Assembly (NCBI GenBank): GCA_910584865.1
Contig: CAJUCE010000001.1
Coordinates: forward strand, 96,088 to 160,087
Direction of reading: 5' to 3'
Source: an uncultured Acetatifactor sp.
GTDB taxonomy: Bacteria > Bacillota > Clostridia > Lachnospirales > Lachnospiraceae
Length of the DNA: 64,000 nucleotides
In this document: positions 25,228 through 33,549 of the stretch, in pieces
How positions within the stretch are numbered: position 1 is the first letter of the stretch
Layout: each line of letters opens with the position of its first letter
Translations under genes and position numbers: made by a program
Notes under the pieces: model-generated
What the model saw: only the letters and a program-made list of their open reading frames with translations
What the model was told of the DNA's origin: nothing
Databases searched by the model: none

Positions 25228-25494
25228 AGAGAATACGTCATCAGCCGGGCGGTTACGGTGCGTTCCGGTATGACGGTGCTGTTGGACAATTGTGATATAA
25301 GACAGGAGGACGGCATGTTTGACAATGTGTTTCGGGGAGCCAATATCCATCTGGACCCGGAAGACCTGTCCGCGCAGGCCCTGTCTATAGAACCCTTGGA
25401 GAAGGTGAAGATGGACAATATTGATTCAAAACGGAAAAACGGAAAGATATATGTCACATTTCGGATAAAGACGGGAGGCAGAAATGATACATAG
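25228..25494 (+). pseudogene. Fragment of a parallel beta-helix (pectinase-like) gene
   Basis: In the same frame as the preceding gene, after its TGA, comes REYVISRAVTVRSGMTVLL, then DNCDIRQEDGMFDNVFRGAN and IHLDPEDLSAQALSIEP. These are typical N-terminal coils of right-handed beta-helix proteins of the GH28/pectate-lyase-like type in Clostridia. The expected enzyme is 400-500 residues long, but this piece ends after about 80 codons. Its likely upstream part (FPGNSDDEKIEA) is fused to the previous gene. An internal deletion explains both the in-frame stop and the loss of the C-terminal body. Expression as a peptide is doubtful. Confidence 0.6.
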
Positions 25495-26251
25495 ACGATA
25501 CGACGATATTGTTTTAACTATATGCGATACAAGGGAAGAGATGGGACGGCAGGCGGCTGCGGAGGCGGCGGACTGTCTGCGGCGTCTGCTGGAAAGGGAA
25601 GAGAAGGTAAACTGCATGTTTGCAGCAGCTCCGTCCCAGACAGAATTCCTGACAGCGCTGTGCAGGGAGGAGGGAATTGACTGGGGGCGTGTGAATGCCT
25701 TTCACATGGATGAATATGCAGGATTGTCCGATGATATGCAGGGATCCTTCGGCGGTTATTTACGGGAACATATCTTTGACAGATGTGCCTTCGGGAAGGT
25801 CAATCTGATTGACGGCAAGGGGAAGCCCGGAGAGGAAGCTGTTCGGTATGGGAAACTGATTGCCTCCGCTCCCCTTCATATGGTATTTCTGGGAATCGGA
25901 GAAAATGGTCATATCGCCTTTAACGATCCCCATGAGGCAGATTTTCAGGATCCGCAGCCTATGAAGACTGTGAAACTGGATGAGGTGTGCCGGATGCAGC
26001 AGGTGCATGACGGGTGTTTTCCCTCCCTTACGCAGGTGCCGGAACTGGCTTTGACCGTAACCTGCCCGATGCTGGCATCGGCAGAGTATGTGTTTTGTAT
26101 CGTGCCCGGTATGAGAAAACGGGAGGCATTGACGCGGACGCTGACCGGTCCGGTGGAGGAGAGCTGTCCGGCCAGTATACTGCGTAGGGCCGGGAATGTG
26201 CGGATGTATGCGGACCGGGAATGTGCGAGAGAATTGACGGAAGCGATGTGA
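25484..26251 (+). CDS. nagB: Glucosamine-6-phosphate deaminase
   Basis: The 255-residue enzyme converts glucosamine-6-phosphate to fructose-6-phosphate and ammonia, the last step of amino-sugar use. Seen motifs are AAAPSQTEFL at the phosphate-binding loop, NAFHMDEYAGL with the catalytic Asp, and FLGIGENGHIAFNDP with the ring-opening Glu-His pair. The family lid segment is short. GGGAGG six bases before the ATG supports the start, which overlaps the beta-helix remnant by 11 nt. Together with nagA two genes downstream it forms the catabolic end of the locus. Confidence 0.95.
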   Translation: MIHRRYDDIVLTICDTREEMGRQAAAEAADCLRRLLEREEKVNCMFAAAPSQTEFLTALCREEGIDWGRVNAFHMDEYAGLSDDMQGSFGGYLREHIFDRCAFGKVNLIDGKGKPGEEAVRYGKLIASAPLHMVFLGIGENGHIAFNDPHEADFQDPQPMKTVKLDEVCRMQQVHDGCFPSLTQVPELALTVTCPMLASAEYVFCIVPGMRKREALTRTLTGPVEESCPASILRRAGNVRMYADRECARELTEAM

Positions 26252-26384
26252 GGGAACAGCGCCGGCGTCATGGGCATGAGGGGATACGGCCGGGGCAGGC
26301 GGAAAGCGGCAAAACGAAGAGTGCCGCAGGATGCGGAAACCGTGCCGGTGTAAGGGATTGGCGGCAATGCCGCGGGAGTATGCT

Positions 26385-27668
26385 ATGGAGATCAGGGGAG
26401 CAGAATATAAAAGATTGATCGAGGAAGAATTTTATCCATATTGGAGACGTTTTCGGGATCGGGAATACGGGGGTATTCTGAACTGCATAAGCAATGACGG
26501 CAGGCAGTTATTGTCTGAACGAAAATACGCCTGGTCCCAGGGGCGCTGGCTCTGGATTTTGGCCAGTCTGTATGACATGGCGCGGCGGGGAAGCCTTCGT
26601 CTGGACTGCGGGGAACTGGAGTCATGGATGGAAGAGACCGGCGGTTTTCTGGCAAAGTATGTCATTTCGGAGGACGGGCGCTGCTGTCACTTTTTGGAGC
26701 GGGACGGAAGAGCCGTTTTGGATACGCGTACCGGACGCCGGGATGCCAGTATTTATACGGACTGCTTTGTCCTTCTTGGCATGGCTCAGGATGCGCAGGT
26801 CAGGCGGAGGGAAGAAGCCGTTCCCGGGGTGAGCGCTCTTTACAATGGCATTGCGGAGCGGGTTGCAGCGGGAAATTATCTGACGGAGCCTTACCCCGTA
26901 CCGGCAGGATACCGGGCTCATGGTATTCCCATGATTTTGCTGAATGTAATCTCCTGCTATATCAGGATGAAGAAAAGTTTTGGGATGTGCTGTGAGGAAG
27001 AGATCCGGTACGGGTTGGAGCTGACAGAGGACATCTGGAATTCGTTTTACGACGGAAGTTATATACGGGAATTTCGGAAAAACGGTTCGGGCAGAACGAG
27101 GGAGCTGCTGGAGGGCCAGGTCAACCCCGGACATACCCTGGAGGATTTATGGTTCCAGATTGAGTTTTTGAAGGAGCATGGAGAATTGGAAAAGTATCTG
27201 TCCCGGATCTGTAAGGCGGCGGAGAGTACCTTCCTGTTGGGTTGGGACAGTGAATTCGGCGGGCTTTTTCGCTTTGTGTACAGGGATGGCGGAAGGCCCC
27301 GGGGAGAGGGAAACGAGGAGGAGCAGCCGGCAGATTCGGACAGAGCGGAGTATGAGAAAATGGTTCTGGGTACCTGGGACAGCAAGCTCTGGTGGCCCCA
27401 CGCGGAGGCTCTGTACCTGTTCGCCCTTCTGTATGAGCTGACAGGCGAGAGCAGGTGGCAGGTTCTGTATGAAAAAAGCAGGGACTATGCGTTTTCGGTT
27501 TTCCCGGATCGCTGCCTGGGGGAATGGGTTCAGATCCGGCGCCGGGACGGAATGCCCGAGGACAGGGTGGTGGCGCTTCCGGTGAAGGATCCGTTTCATA
27601 TTTTACGAAGTTTTATTAAGCTGGTGGAACTGGCAGAGAGGACATCGGGAGGGACATATTTTGAATAA
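26385..27668 (+). CDS. N-acylglucosamine 2-epimerase (AGE) family protein
   Basis: This 427-residue protein has the AGE (alpha/alpha)6 barrel signatures: KYAWSQGRWLWILASLYD, RRDASIYTDCFVLLGMA, YRAHGIPMILLNVIS, LLEGQVNPGHTLEDLWFQIEF with the catalytic-type His, and KLWWPHAEALYLFALLYE with the second His. Family members interconvert N-acetylglucosamine and N-acetylmannosamine, or act on other free sugars. Its place between nagB and nagA favours ManNAc/GlcNAc epimerisation. The ATG at 26385 follows GGGAG by six bases; upstream in-frame ATGs lack a site. It overlaps nagA by 8 nt, so the two are coupled. Confidence 0.9.
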   Translation: MEIRGAEYKRLIEEEFYPYWRRFRDREYGGILNCISNDGRQLLSERKYAWSQGRWLWILASLYDMARRGSLRLDCGELESWMEETGGFLAKYVISEDGRCCHFLERDGRAVLDTRTGRRDASIYTDCFVLLGMAQDAQVRRREEAVPGVSALYNGIAERVAAGNYLTEPYPVPAGYRAHGIPMILLNVISCYIRMKKSFGMCCEEEIRYGLELTEDIWNSFYDGSYIREFRKNGSGRTRELLEGQVNPGHTLEDLWFQIEFLKEHGELEKYLSRICKAAESTFLLGWDSEFGGLFRFVYRDGGRPRGEGNEEEQPADSDRAEYEKMVLGTWDSKLWWPHAEALYLFALLYELTGESRWQVLYEKSRDYAFSVFPDRCLGEWVQIRRRDGMPEDRVVALPVKDPFHILRSFIKLVELAERTSGGTYFE

Positions 27669-28944
27669 AGCAGAGGAAAGAGAGATCTGGATAAAAAATG
27701 CCAGGATCATTACGGAGACAGGAATCGTCAGTGGTTCTGTCATGGTGCGGGGGAGCAGGATTGAACGGGTGGTGCGGAAAGCGGAGCAGGAGAGCGGAAG
27801 CCGGGAGGGGGAGGCGGATACATATGTCTGCGGAGCAGGTGCAGATATACGCTTCCCGGCCCGGGAGATTATGTCCGCAGAACAGGAAAAAGTGATTATA
27901 GATGCCGGAGGACTGTATCTGTCCCCCGGCTTTATTGATATTCATACCCACGGCGGAGGAGGCTGCGACTTCATGGACGGAACCCTGGAGGCGATAGAGA
28001 CCGCCTGCCGGATGCACCTTGCCCACGGTACCACTTCCATTGTGCCTACCACGCTGGCCGGTTCACAGGAGGGGCTGCTTTCCTTCCTGGCTCTGTTTGA
28101 AGGGATGGAGCAAAAGAAGGAGGGATGCCCGGAGATTCTGGGGCTTCACCTGGAGGGGCCGTACTTTGCGCCGGGACAGAAAGGGGCACAGAATCCGGCA
28201 TGGCTGCGAAATCCGGATCCGAAAGAGTACATGGAGGTATTGTCTGCCACAAACCGCATATGCAGGTGGTCTTTTGCACCGGAGCTGCCCGGGGGAACTG
28301 CCTTTTTGCAGGAACTGCGCCGGAGGGGAATTGTCAGCTCACTGGCTCACTCGGATGCGGACTGCAGGCAGGTCATCCAGGCCTGTGAGAATGGTCTTGC
28401 GGCGCTTACCCATTTTTATTCCTGTATGACCGGAGTAACCAGAAGACAGGGATTTCGGACGGCGGGGGCAATAGAGGCGGGATACCTTCTGGACAGTTTA
28501 TATGTAGAGGTGATTGCGGACGGATGTCATCTTCCGGGAGAGCTATTGTCTCTGATCTACAAGATAAAGGGTGCGGAGCGGATTTGTCTCGTGACGGACA
28601 GTATGCGGGCAGCGGGAATGCCGGATGGGGAATATCTCCTGGGAAGCGGGCAGGAGGGGATACGCTGCATCAAGGAGGACGGCGTGGCAAAGCTGCCGGA
28701 CCGCAGCGCATTTGCCGGAAGTGTGGCCACGGCGGACAGGTTGGTACGTACTTTTCGGAGAGTGACAGACGCGCCGCTGTATCAGGCAGTCAAAATGATG
28801 AGCCTGACACCGGCCAGGCTGATGGGGGTGGAGGAAAGGAAGGGGTCTGTAGCGGAAGGAAAGGATGCGGATCTGCTGCTGTTTGATGAGGAGATCCGGA
28901 TCAAGGGGGTGATGGCGAGAGGGAAATTTGTAAAATTCTATTGA
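27661..28944 (+). CDS. nagA: N-acetylglucosamine-6-phosphate deacetylase
   Basis: The 427-residue amidohydrolase removes the acetyl group from GlcNAc-6-phosphate, feeding NagB. Metal and catalytic motifs are present: GFIDIHTHGGGGCDF, the metal-ligand Glu in LGLHLEGPYFAPGQKGAQ, the two His sites in SLAHSDAD and ALTHFYSCMTG, and the catalytic Asp in LVTDSMRAAGMPDG. A short extra insertion (residues about 45-75) precedes the core. It starts with TTG after GGGAGGG, inside the end of the epimerase gene. Its stop codon overlaps the -35 box of the next promoter. Confidence 0.95.
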   Translation: MNKAEEREIWIKNARIITETGIVSGSVMVRGSRIERVVRKAEQESGSREGEADTYVCGAGADIRFPAREIMSAEQEKVIIDAGGLYLSPGFIDIHTHGGGGCDFMDGTLEAIETACRMHLAHGTTSIVPTTLAGSQEGLLSFLALFEGMEQKKEGCPEILGLHLEGPYFAPGQKGAQNPAWLRNPDPKEYMEVLSATNRICRWSFAPELPGGTAFLQELRRRGIVSSLAHSDADCRQVIQACENGLAALTHFYSCMTGVTRRQGFRTAGAIEAGYLLDSLYVEVIADGCHLPGELLSLIYKIKGAERICLVTDSMRAAGMPDGEYLLGSGQEGIRCIKEDGVAKLPDRSAFAGSVATADRLVRTFRRVTDAPLYQAVKMMSLTPARLMGVEERKGSVAEGKDADLLLFDEEIRIKGVMARGKFVKFY

Positions 28945-28969
28945 CAAACAACTGATTATGGTGTATATA
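28941..28969 (+). promoter_or_regulatory. Promoter of the GntR-ABC operon overlapping the nagA stop
   Basis: TTGACA (28941-28946) shares its TGA with the nagA stop codon. TATATA follows at 28964-28969 with 17-bp spacing. The region GTGTATATATAACATATAAAC around the -10 box is AT-rich and partly symmetric, a plausible site for the YtrA-type repressor encoded just downstream. Confidence 0.75.
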
Positions 28970-29001
28970 TAACATATAAACAGATGAAAGGCGGTGGGGA
29001 A

Positions 29002-29376
29002 TTGAAATTATTGCAGAATTCCGGAGTGCCCATCTATCAGCAGATTGCCGAGCAGCTGAAGACGGATATTCTGGCAGGTAAGCTGAAGGAAGGGGAGTAC
29101 CTGCCTTCCATCCGGGGACTGGCAAAGGATTTGAAGATCAGCGTCATCACCACCATGAAGGCCTATGAGCTCCTGGAGGCGGAAGGACTGGTGACGGCTG
29201 CCCAGGGGAAGGGATTTTATGTGAATGCCCAGGACAGCGAGATGCTTAAGGAGCAGCATCTTCGGAGAGTGGAGGAGGCTCTGATGGAGGCCATCCGCGC
29301 GGCGGAGATTGCGGGGATGACGGACGAGGAGCTGCAGGGGACGCTTCGGACGCTGCTTGCGATGAAGGAGAGCTGA
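29002..29376 (+). CDS. GntR family repressor, YtrA type
   Basis: The 124-residue protein has an N-terminal winged helix (GVPIYQQIAEQLKTDILAGKLKEGEYLPSIRGLAKDL then TTMKAYELLEAEGLVTAAQGKGFYV) and only a short helical tail, the mark of the YtrA subgroup. Those repressors control adjacent ABC exporters induced by envelope-active antibiotics. The TTG at 29002 is preferred because AGGCGG lies seven bases upstream, while the ATG at 28984 has no site. The exporter genes follow after the second 106-bp element, and autoregulation at 28941 is likely. Confidence 0.9.
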   Translation: MKLLQNSGVPIYQQIAEQLKTDILAGKLKEGEYLPSIRGLAKDLKISVITTMKAYELLEAEGLVTAAQGKGFYVNAQDSEMLKEQHLRRVEEALMEAIRAAEIAGMTDEELQGTLRTLLAMKES

Positions 29377-29390
29377 GGAGGTGCCGGGGG

Positions 29391-29496
29391 ATTTATACCC
29401 ACATCCGTAATTAATTGCCGTCTGCACAGTATAACGAGTGAACGCATCGGCAATCCAGAGCTGAAAGCGGCAATTAAATGCGTTCACGAGTATAAC
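29391..29496 (-). repeat. 106-bp dispersed element, copy B (inverted relative to copy A)
   Basis: This is the reverse complement of copy A with six substitutions. It lies between the GntR gene and the ABC ATPase and so inside the operon's transcript, where it would fold as a hairpin. Two near-identical inverted copies 26 kb apart could support homologous inversion of the DNA between them. Confidence 0.85.
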
Positions 29497-29533
29497 AGGC
29501 CGCCGCATGGCAGATATGGGAGGACAAATAGGA

Positions 29534-30493
29534 ATGAATGAAACGATGACGAGAATAAAAGGAGACAGCAGAATACAGGACAGCGTGATAACGGCCCGGA
29601 ATCTGCGGAAGAAATACAGGGGCTTCGAACTGTCAGTGCCCCGTCTGGAGCTGCCGGGGGGCTTCGCCACGGCGCTGATCGGGGAGAACGGGGCGGGAAA
29701 GACCACGCTGCTGAATCTCCTGGCAGGGATCCGTCTGGATTTCAAGGGTGAGATTTCTTATTTCGGCAGGCAGGAAAAGGGAATCGACGCCAGTGTGCAG
29801 GAGCGGATCGGCTATACCGGGCCGGGGAGTTATTTCCTGCCCCAGTGGACCATCTCTCAGGTGGAGGAGATCAGTCAGATACTGTTTTCCAATTTTCATA
29901 AGGACAGATTCTCCGCCCTTTGCGGGGAACTGGGGATCGGGGGCAGTGCTTCCGGGGAATGGGGAGGGTTCCGCTATTCGTCCAGGGAGATTAAGAAGCT
30001 GTCCGACGGCAACCGGATGAAGCTGATGCTGGCGGCAGTCCTGGCCAGGGATACGTCGCTTTTGATTCTGGATGAGCCCGCTTCGCCCCTGGACCCGCTG
30101 ATGCGGGATAAGCTCTGCGACATGATACGGGCCTATCTGGAGGAGGGCGACGGGGAGCGCAGCGTGTTTTTTTCCACCCACAATATCACGGATATGGAGA
30201 ATGTGACGGATTACGCCGTCATTATGGAGCACGGCAGCATCGTGGAGGAAGGCTTTGTGGAGGATCTGAAGGAAAAGTACCTGCTGGTAAAGGGGGAGGC
30301 GGCAGACGCGGAGCAGGCCGGAAAAATCCTTTTCTCCATGAACAGGAGTGCCTACGGGTTCGAGGGCATCTGCCTGGCGGAGAATCTGGATCGCCTGGCC
30401 GGGATGGATGTGGCGGTGGAGGCGCCCGGCCTGTCCCAGATCTGCGTGGCGGTGATGAAGGCAAATACGAGGCTGAAGCTTTCTGCAGATTGA
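29534..30493 (+). CDS. ABC transporter ATP-binding protein (YtrB-like)
   Basis: This 319-residue ATPase subunit has Walker A GENGAGKT at residues 50-57, a degenerate signature KKLSDGNRMKL, Walker B LLILDEPASPLDP and the switch STHNITDME. A roughly 80-residue C-terminal extension follows the core. Such proteins pair with separate membrane subunits; here the two following genes fill that role. The start at 29534 is ten bases after GGGAGG; the upstream ATG at 29507 lies next to the repeat element. Control by the YtrA-type repressor suggests a role in envelope stress or antimicrobial defence, which is inference from family context. Confidence 0.9.
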   Translation: MNETMTRIKGDSRIQDSVITARNLRKKYRGFELSVPRLELPGGFATALIGENGAGKTTLLNLLAGIRLDFKGEISYFGRQEKGIDASVQERIGYTGPGSYFLPQWTISQVEEISQILFSNFHKDRFSALCGELGIGGSASGEWGGFRYSSREIKKLSDGNRMKLMLAAVLARDTSLLILDEPASPLDPLMRDKLCDMIRAYLEEGDGERSVFFSTHNITDMENVTDYAVIMEHGSIVEEGFVEDLKEKYLLVKGEAADAEQAGKILFSMNRSAYGFEGICLAENLDRLAGMDVAVEAPGLSQICVAVMKANTRLKLSAD

Positions 30494-30678
30494 GGTGCGT
30501 TTCGGGGAACTGCCACGCAGTGTTTGCAGTTATGCGGCATAATGACGAATGCCTGCGATGCAGAGAACAGGGCAAATAGTACAGAGGGCAGAAGTACAGA
30601 TAGCAGAACAAATAATGCAGGGCAATACTTACAGCCAAAAGTAAAAGTGAATTTGCAGAGATTTCCATAAGGAAAGGA

Positions 30679-31416
30679 ATGAGTCGTAAAATGAGAAGAA
30701 AGATCAGAAGCTATATCGTATTTACATCACTACCCTATCGCATCATCGTGTACTTTGCTCTGCCTGTGGTTGTGGCCGCCACAGGCTTCTGGGCGGGGAC
30801 ACAGGGGATCGGGGACGGGGGCGTGATGTTTGCGGCGGTGCTGCTGCCTCTGGCGGAAATCATCTCCGATAACTGGCTTTTTAACGGAATCCAGAGCAGG
30901 GATATGGCAAAGATGGACTATCTGAAGACCTCCGGCAGGGGTATGGCGGTTATGCGGGACGCACTGGTCATGGATCTGCTGCGCAAATTTCTGACGGCAG
31001 CAGGCAGCATGGCACTGTGCGCCGCCGCCATCGAACTGTGGAAGGCCGGCGGGATGCCCGGGGCTCCGGAGGGGATGAGCATGGGCGGCATGGCGGGAAC
31101 GGGCATCTTTGCGAGAGATTTTTCCGGTATTGTGGGACGGTTTCACTGGGTGGGGATACTTTTCTATTTTGTGCTGCTGTCCTGGTTTCTCTCGGTACTG
31201 GGGACGTTTCTCTCCAGATATGCGTGTATGGTCTGGATCAATATGCTCATAGGATATATAGCATCGATTCTTGCCGCACTGGGGCTGTTCGGGATAGGGT
31301 TATGGCAGTATATCTGGTTTCTGGCGGCGTTTGCCGGGGCGGCGGGGGTGCTTGCAGGCGTTCTGGCGGTGAAAGCGGCCATGAAGAAAGTGGAGGGAGG
31401 CTATTATGATAAATGA
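30679..31416 (+). CDS. ABC exporter membrane subunit
   Basis: A 245-residue membrane protein with spans near 20-45, 48-63, 105-120, 155-180 and 190-235, and a Met/Gly-rich loop (GMPGAPEGMSMGGMAGTG) at about 124-142. It has no recognised catalytic motif. It follows the ATPase gene after a 185-bp gap with nothing clear in it, and overlaps the next gene by 11 nt, so it is taken as one of two membrane subunits of the exporter. The start is ambiguous: ATGs at 30679 and 30691 both follow AAGGAAAGGA at imperfect distances. Confidence 0.75.
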   Translation: MSRKMRRKIRSYIVFTSLPYRIIVYFALPVVVAATGFWAGTQGIGDGGVMFAAVLLPLAEIISDNWLFNGIQSRDMAKMDYLKTSGRGMAVMRDALVMDLLRKFLTAAGSMALCAAAIELWKAGGMPGAPEGMSMGGMAGTGIFARDFSGIVGRFHWVGILFYFVLLSWFLSVLGTFLSRYACMVWINMLIGYIASILAALGLFGIGLWQYIWFLAAFAGAAGVLAGVLAVKAAMKKVEGGYYDK

Positions 31417-32092
31417 TATGAAACTGGGCCTGAAAATGCTGCGTTATGCGTACGGATTGAAGACGAATCTAACCCAGGGGGGCATTTTTCTGGCATTGGG
31501 GATTGTATATACCGTGATAGGAAGTATGGAGACGCATTCTACGGGAAGTCCCGGCGCTTTCAGCGGAGTGTTTTTTTCCAGCCTGGCGATGCTGCCTGTA
31601 CAGATGTGCTATTCTTTAAGCACGTCGGACCTGGTGAAGGCCTCGCCGGTGAGAAAAAGGATGCAGACAAGCGTCCCGGTGCTGCTGCACTGCTGCGGCG
31701 CGCTGTTGATTTACCTGGCGGAGTGCCTGGTGTATGGTATCTGCTGCCTGCGGAGGCCGGAATTGGAGCAGGCGATGTGCAGGGATATAGTGGCAGTGGC
31801 GCTCATAGCTGCGTTCATGATGCTCTATTCGGGAGTTTGTTACAAATATTTTGTGGCGACTACACTGGTGGTAGTTCCCTTTATGTGCCTGTGGCTGGTG
31901 GGCCGACTGAAAAGCGGGGAGTTTGTGACCTGGATGTCCGGCGGCAGGGAGGTTTCTTTTTTCGCTGCGGCAGGGATGGGACTGGGGATCCTTATTCTGG
32001 GCGGTATGGCGGAGTATCTGTTCACTCTGCTGCTCTACAGGGCGCCCTTGTCCAAAACGGCGCAGCCGGCGCCTTTGCGGAAGTGGCTTTAG
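31406..32092 (+). CDS. ABC exporter membrane subunit, second
   Basis: A 228-residue protein with six predicted membrane spans (near 24-42, 52-70, 90-108, 125-145, 148-165, 190-215). The short loop DLVKASPVRKRMQTSVPVLLH resembles the coupling region of ABC-2-like permeases of the YtrC/D or PF-type unknown transporters. It overlaps the upstream membrane gene and carries a GGAGG site within it. Together with the ATPase it completes a GntR-controlled exporter. The substrate is unknown. Confidence 0.75.
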   Translation: MINDMKLGLKMLRYAYGLKTNLTQGGIFLALGIVYTVIGSMETHSTGSPGAFSGVFFSSLAMLPVQMCYSLSTSDLVKASPVRKRMQTSVPVLLHCCGALLIYLAECLVYGICCLRRPELEQAMCRDIVAVALIAAFMMLYSGVCYKYFVATTLVVVPFMCLWLVGRLKSGEFVTWMSGGREVSFFAAAGMGLGILILGGMAEYLFTLLLYRAPLSKTAQPAPLRKWL

Positions 32093-32139
32093 GGGGGAAC
32101 CGCTTCCGCACGCAGACCAGTCGGTACCCGGAGGCTTCG

Positions 32140-32661
32140 TCACTCTCTCAGATATTGTAAAATCGGTTCGATGTACTTTTTATCCGAAATATCATACGAG
32201 GAAGAAATCATTTTTACCATTGCCTGTTCCTGTTCCGTTTTATTCTTTTTTGATTTAAGTGCTTTTATAAACATTTTCATCATAAGTCCGGACGGGGCAG
32301 GCATTTTTTCATAATTGAATCCGCCGGGACAGTAAAATGCTTTTACCTTTTTCCGCTCCGTCTCGCTGAAATTTTGTTTCAGGGCCGTCTCGATTTCCGG
32401 GTTTTCTGCCGAACTGGCCCCTACGCAGTATGCGATCAGCTTTTTATCTGCCCATTTGTCGATATTTCCCTTAAACCATCCGATCTTACTGATTCCGCCT
32501 GCACAGGCCCAGCTTCCGAAGATAATTGCTTCATAGTCTGTCAGGTTTTCCTTTTTTGCGGCTGATAATGCAAGGCAGTCGGCTCCGGCTGCTTCCGATA
32601 TCCACTGGGCATAGCGTTTTGTGAATCCTGTCTGTGAATTATAAATTACGATTGTTTTCAT
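32140..32661 (-). CDS. Flavodoxin-domain protein
   Basis: This 173-residue protein begins MKTIVIYNSQTGFTKRYAQWI, the FMN-phosphate loop of flavodoxin/PfpI-like menaquinone-protoporphyrinogen oxidase relatives. It continues with AIIFGSWACAGGISKIGWFKG and AFYCPGGFNYEKM. It likely carries FMN and acts in electron transfer or as a small oxidoreductase. The start at 32661 follows AAGGAGAG; a longer in-frame start at 32763 has no site. It lies downstream of the MarR gene on the same strand and may be its target, separated by about 200 bp of repeats. Confidence 0.85.
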   Translation of the reverse strand: MKTIVIYNSQTGFTKRYAQWISEAAGADCLALSAAKKENLTDYEAIIFGSWACAGGISKIGWFKGNIDKWADKKLIAYCVGASSAENPEIETALKQNFSETERKKVKAFYCPGGFNYEKMPAPSGLMMKMFIKALKSKKNKTEQEQAMVKMISSSYDISDKKYIEPILQYLRE

Positions 32662-32781
32662 CGGTTTGACTCTCCTTATTGTGTTGGAATGGGATTTCAG
32701 GGGCTTTCCGGTTTCAGTTTTGGATTCTGCGGGGGCCTTTTCCGGGATTACTGACATCTGCATTTAGCTGAGGTCTTTTTC

Positions 32782-32890
32782 CAGAATCCTGCTGAGTTTT
32801 TTCAGGTTACCTATGTCAGAATCCTGCTGAGTTTTTCGGATTATCGATATCAGAATCCTACCGAGTTCTTTTTTCCAGATTCTCGATTCC
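32782..32890 (-). repeat. 34-36-nt tandem repeat spanning the MarR stop codon
   Basis: Three units starting CAGAATCCT (plus strand) at 32782, 32817 and 32851 follow each other. The last one contains the final codons and TAG stop of the MarR gene, and the other two lie downstream of that stop. The unit core, read on the minus strand, is GAAAAAACTCAGCAGGATTCTG. The gene's 3' end therefore appears to have been duplicated twice. Confidence 0.75.
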
Positions 32891-33337
32891 CGCATACAGT
32901 TTTGTCAAAAGAAAGAAAAGGGTTTCCGTCTCCTCGTCTGTATAAACTTCAAAAAGATATTTTAATTCATCCTGGTACTGCGCGAAATCATTTGTAAAAT
33001 AATCATGCCCTTTTTCAGTGAGGCAGATGCACATGGCTCTTGTATCATGGGGGCTTTGCTGAACTGTTATGAACCCTTTTTTCATTAGAACATCAGCTAA
33101 CTTTTTGATATTCTGCCTCGAACAGCCTAACAGATTCCCCAACTGGGTAAAGGTCAGCGGTTCCTTTGATTGTCTGACCACTGACAGCAGCATAAACTGC
33201 TTCAGGGACACCTCTGGAATGTGATTGTCAAAAAGGGTCTGCAGCCTGTTTCCGGCGATAAATAAGGTGCTGAAGATGGCCTTTCTCCGGTTTTCCGCGG
33301 AATTGGAAAATCTGGTAATCAGATCATTATAGTTCAT
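32858..33337 (-). CDS. MarR family transcriptional regulator
   Basis: The 159-residue protein carries the MarR winged helix: LKQFMLLSVVRQSKEPLTFTQLGNLLGCSRQNIKKLADVLMKKGFITVQQSPHDTRAMCICLT, then the C-terminal dimer helix. The QNIKK variant instead of the common QSVTR-type recognition helix is notable. It is expected to repress itself and nearby genes, with the flavodoxin gene as the obvious target. The ATG at 33337 follows AGGAAAAATC. Its promoter at 33590-33567 is covered by a perfect AACTAGTTGC inverted repeat. The roughly 220-nt leader contains intergenic repeat sequence. Confidence 0.9.
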   Translation of the reverse strand: MNYNDLITRFSNSAENRRKAIFSTLFIAGNRLQTLFDNHIPEVSLKQFMLLSVVRQSKEPLTFTQLGNLLGCSRQNIKKLADVLMKKGFITVQQSPHDTRAMCICLTEKGHDYFTNDFAQYQDELKYLFEVYTDEETETLFFLLTKLYAGIENLEKRTR

Positions 33338-33354
33338 GTGATTTTTCCTCTGCG

Positions 33355-33540
33355 TTCTTTTAGAAATTGTGAAGAAATAAATCGGTGCTTTCAGGAACCA
33401 GTATATATGCATCCTTCCGTGGGGAATCCTGCCGATTTTTATCCCCGTGAACGAAAACATTTGCAAGTCTAATTGTAGAACAAAACCACTGCCATGCTGT
33501 GACTTTAAGGCCGTCGGCCGTATTCCAGGGTTAGACAGAT
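33355..33540. repeat. Dispersed intergenic repeat pieces in the MarR leader
   Basis: The segment near 33364-33440 (TGTGAAGAAATAAAT, then GTGCTTTCAGGAAC, ATATATGCA, GGAATCCTGCCGA) resembles 34722-34805. The segment near 33475-33535 (AGAACAAAACCACTGCCATG, then GACTTTAAGGCCGTCGGCC) resembles 38757-38812. Both relatives lie in other intergenic gaps. They look like members of a diverged intergenic repeat family. Confidence 0.5.
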
Positions 33541-33549
33541 TAGATTGGT

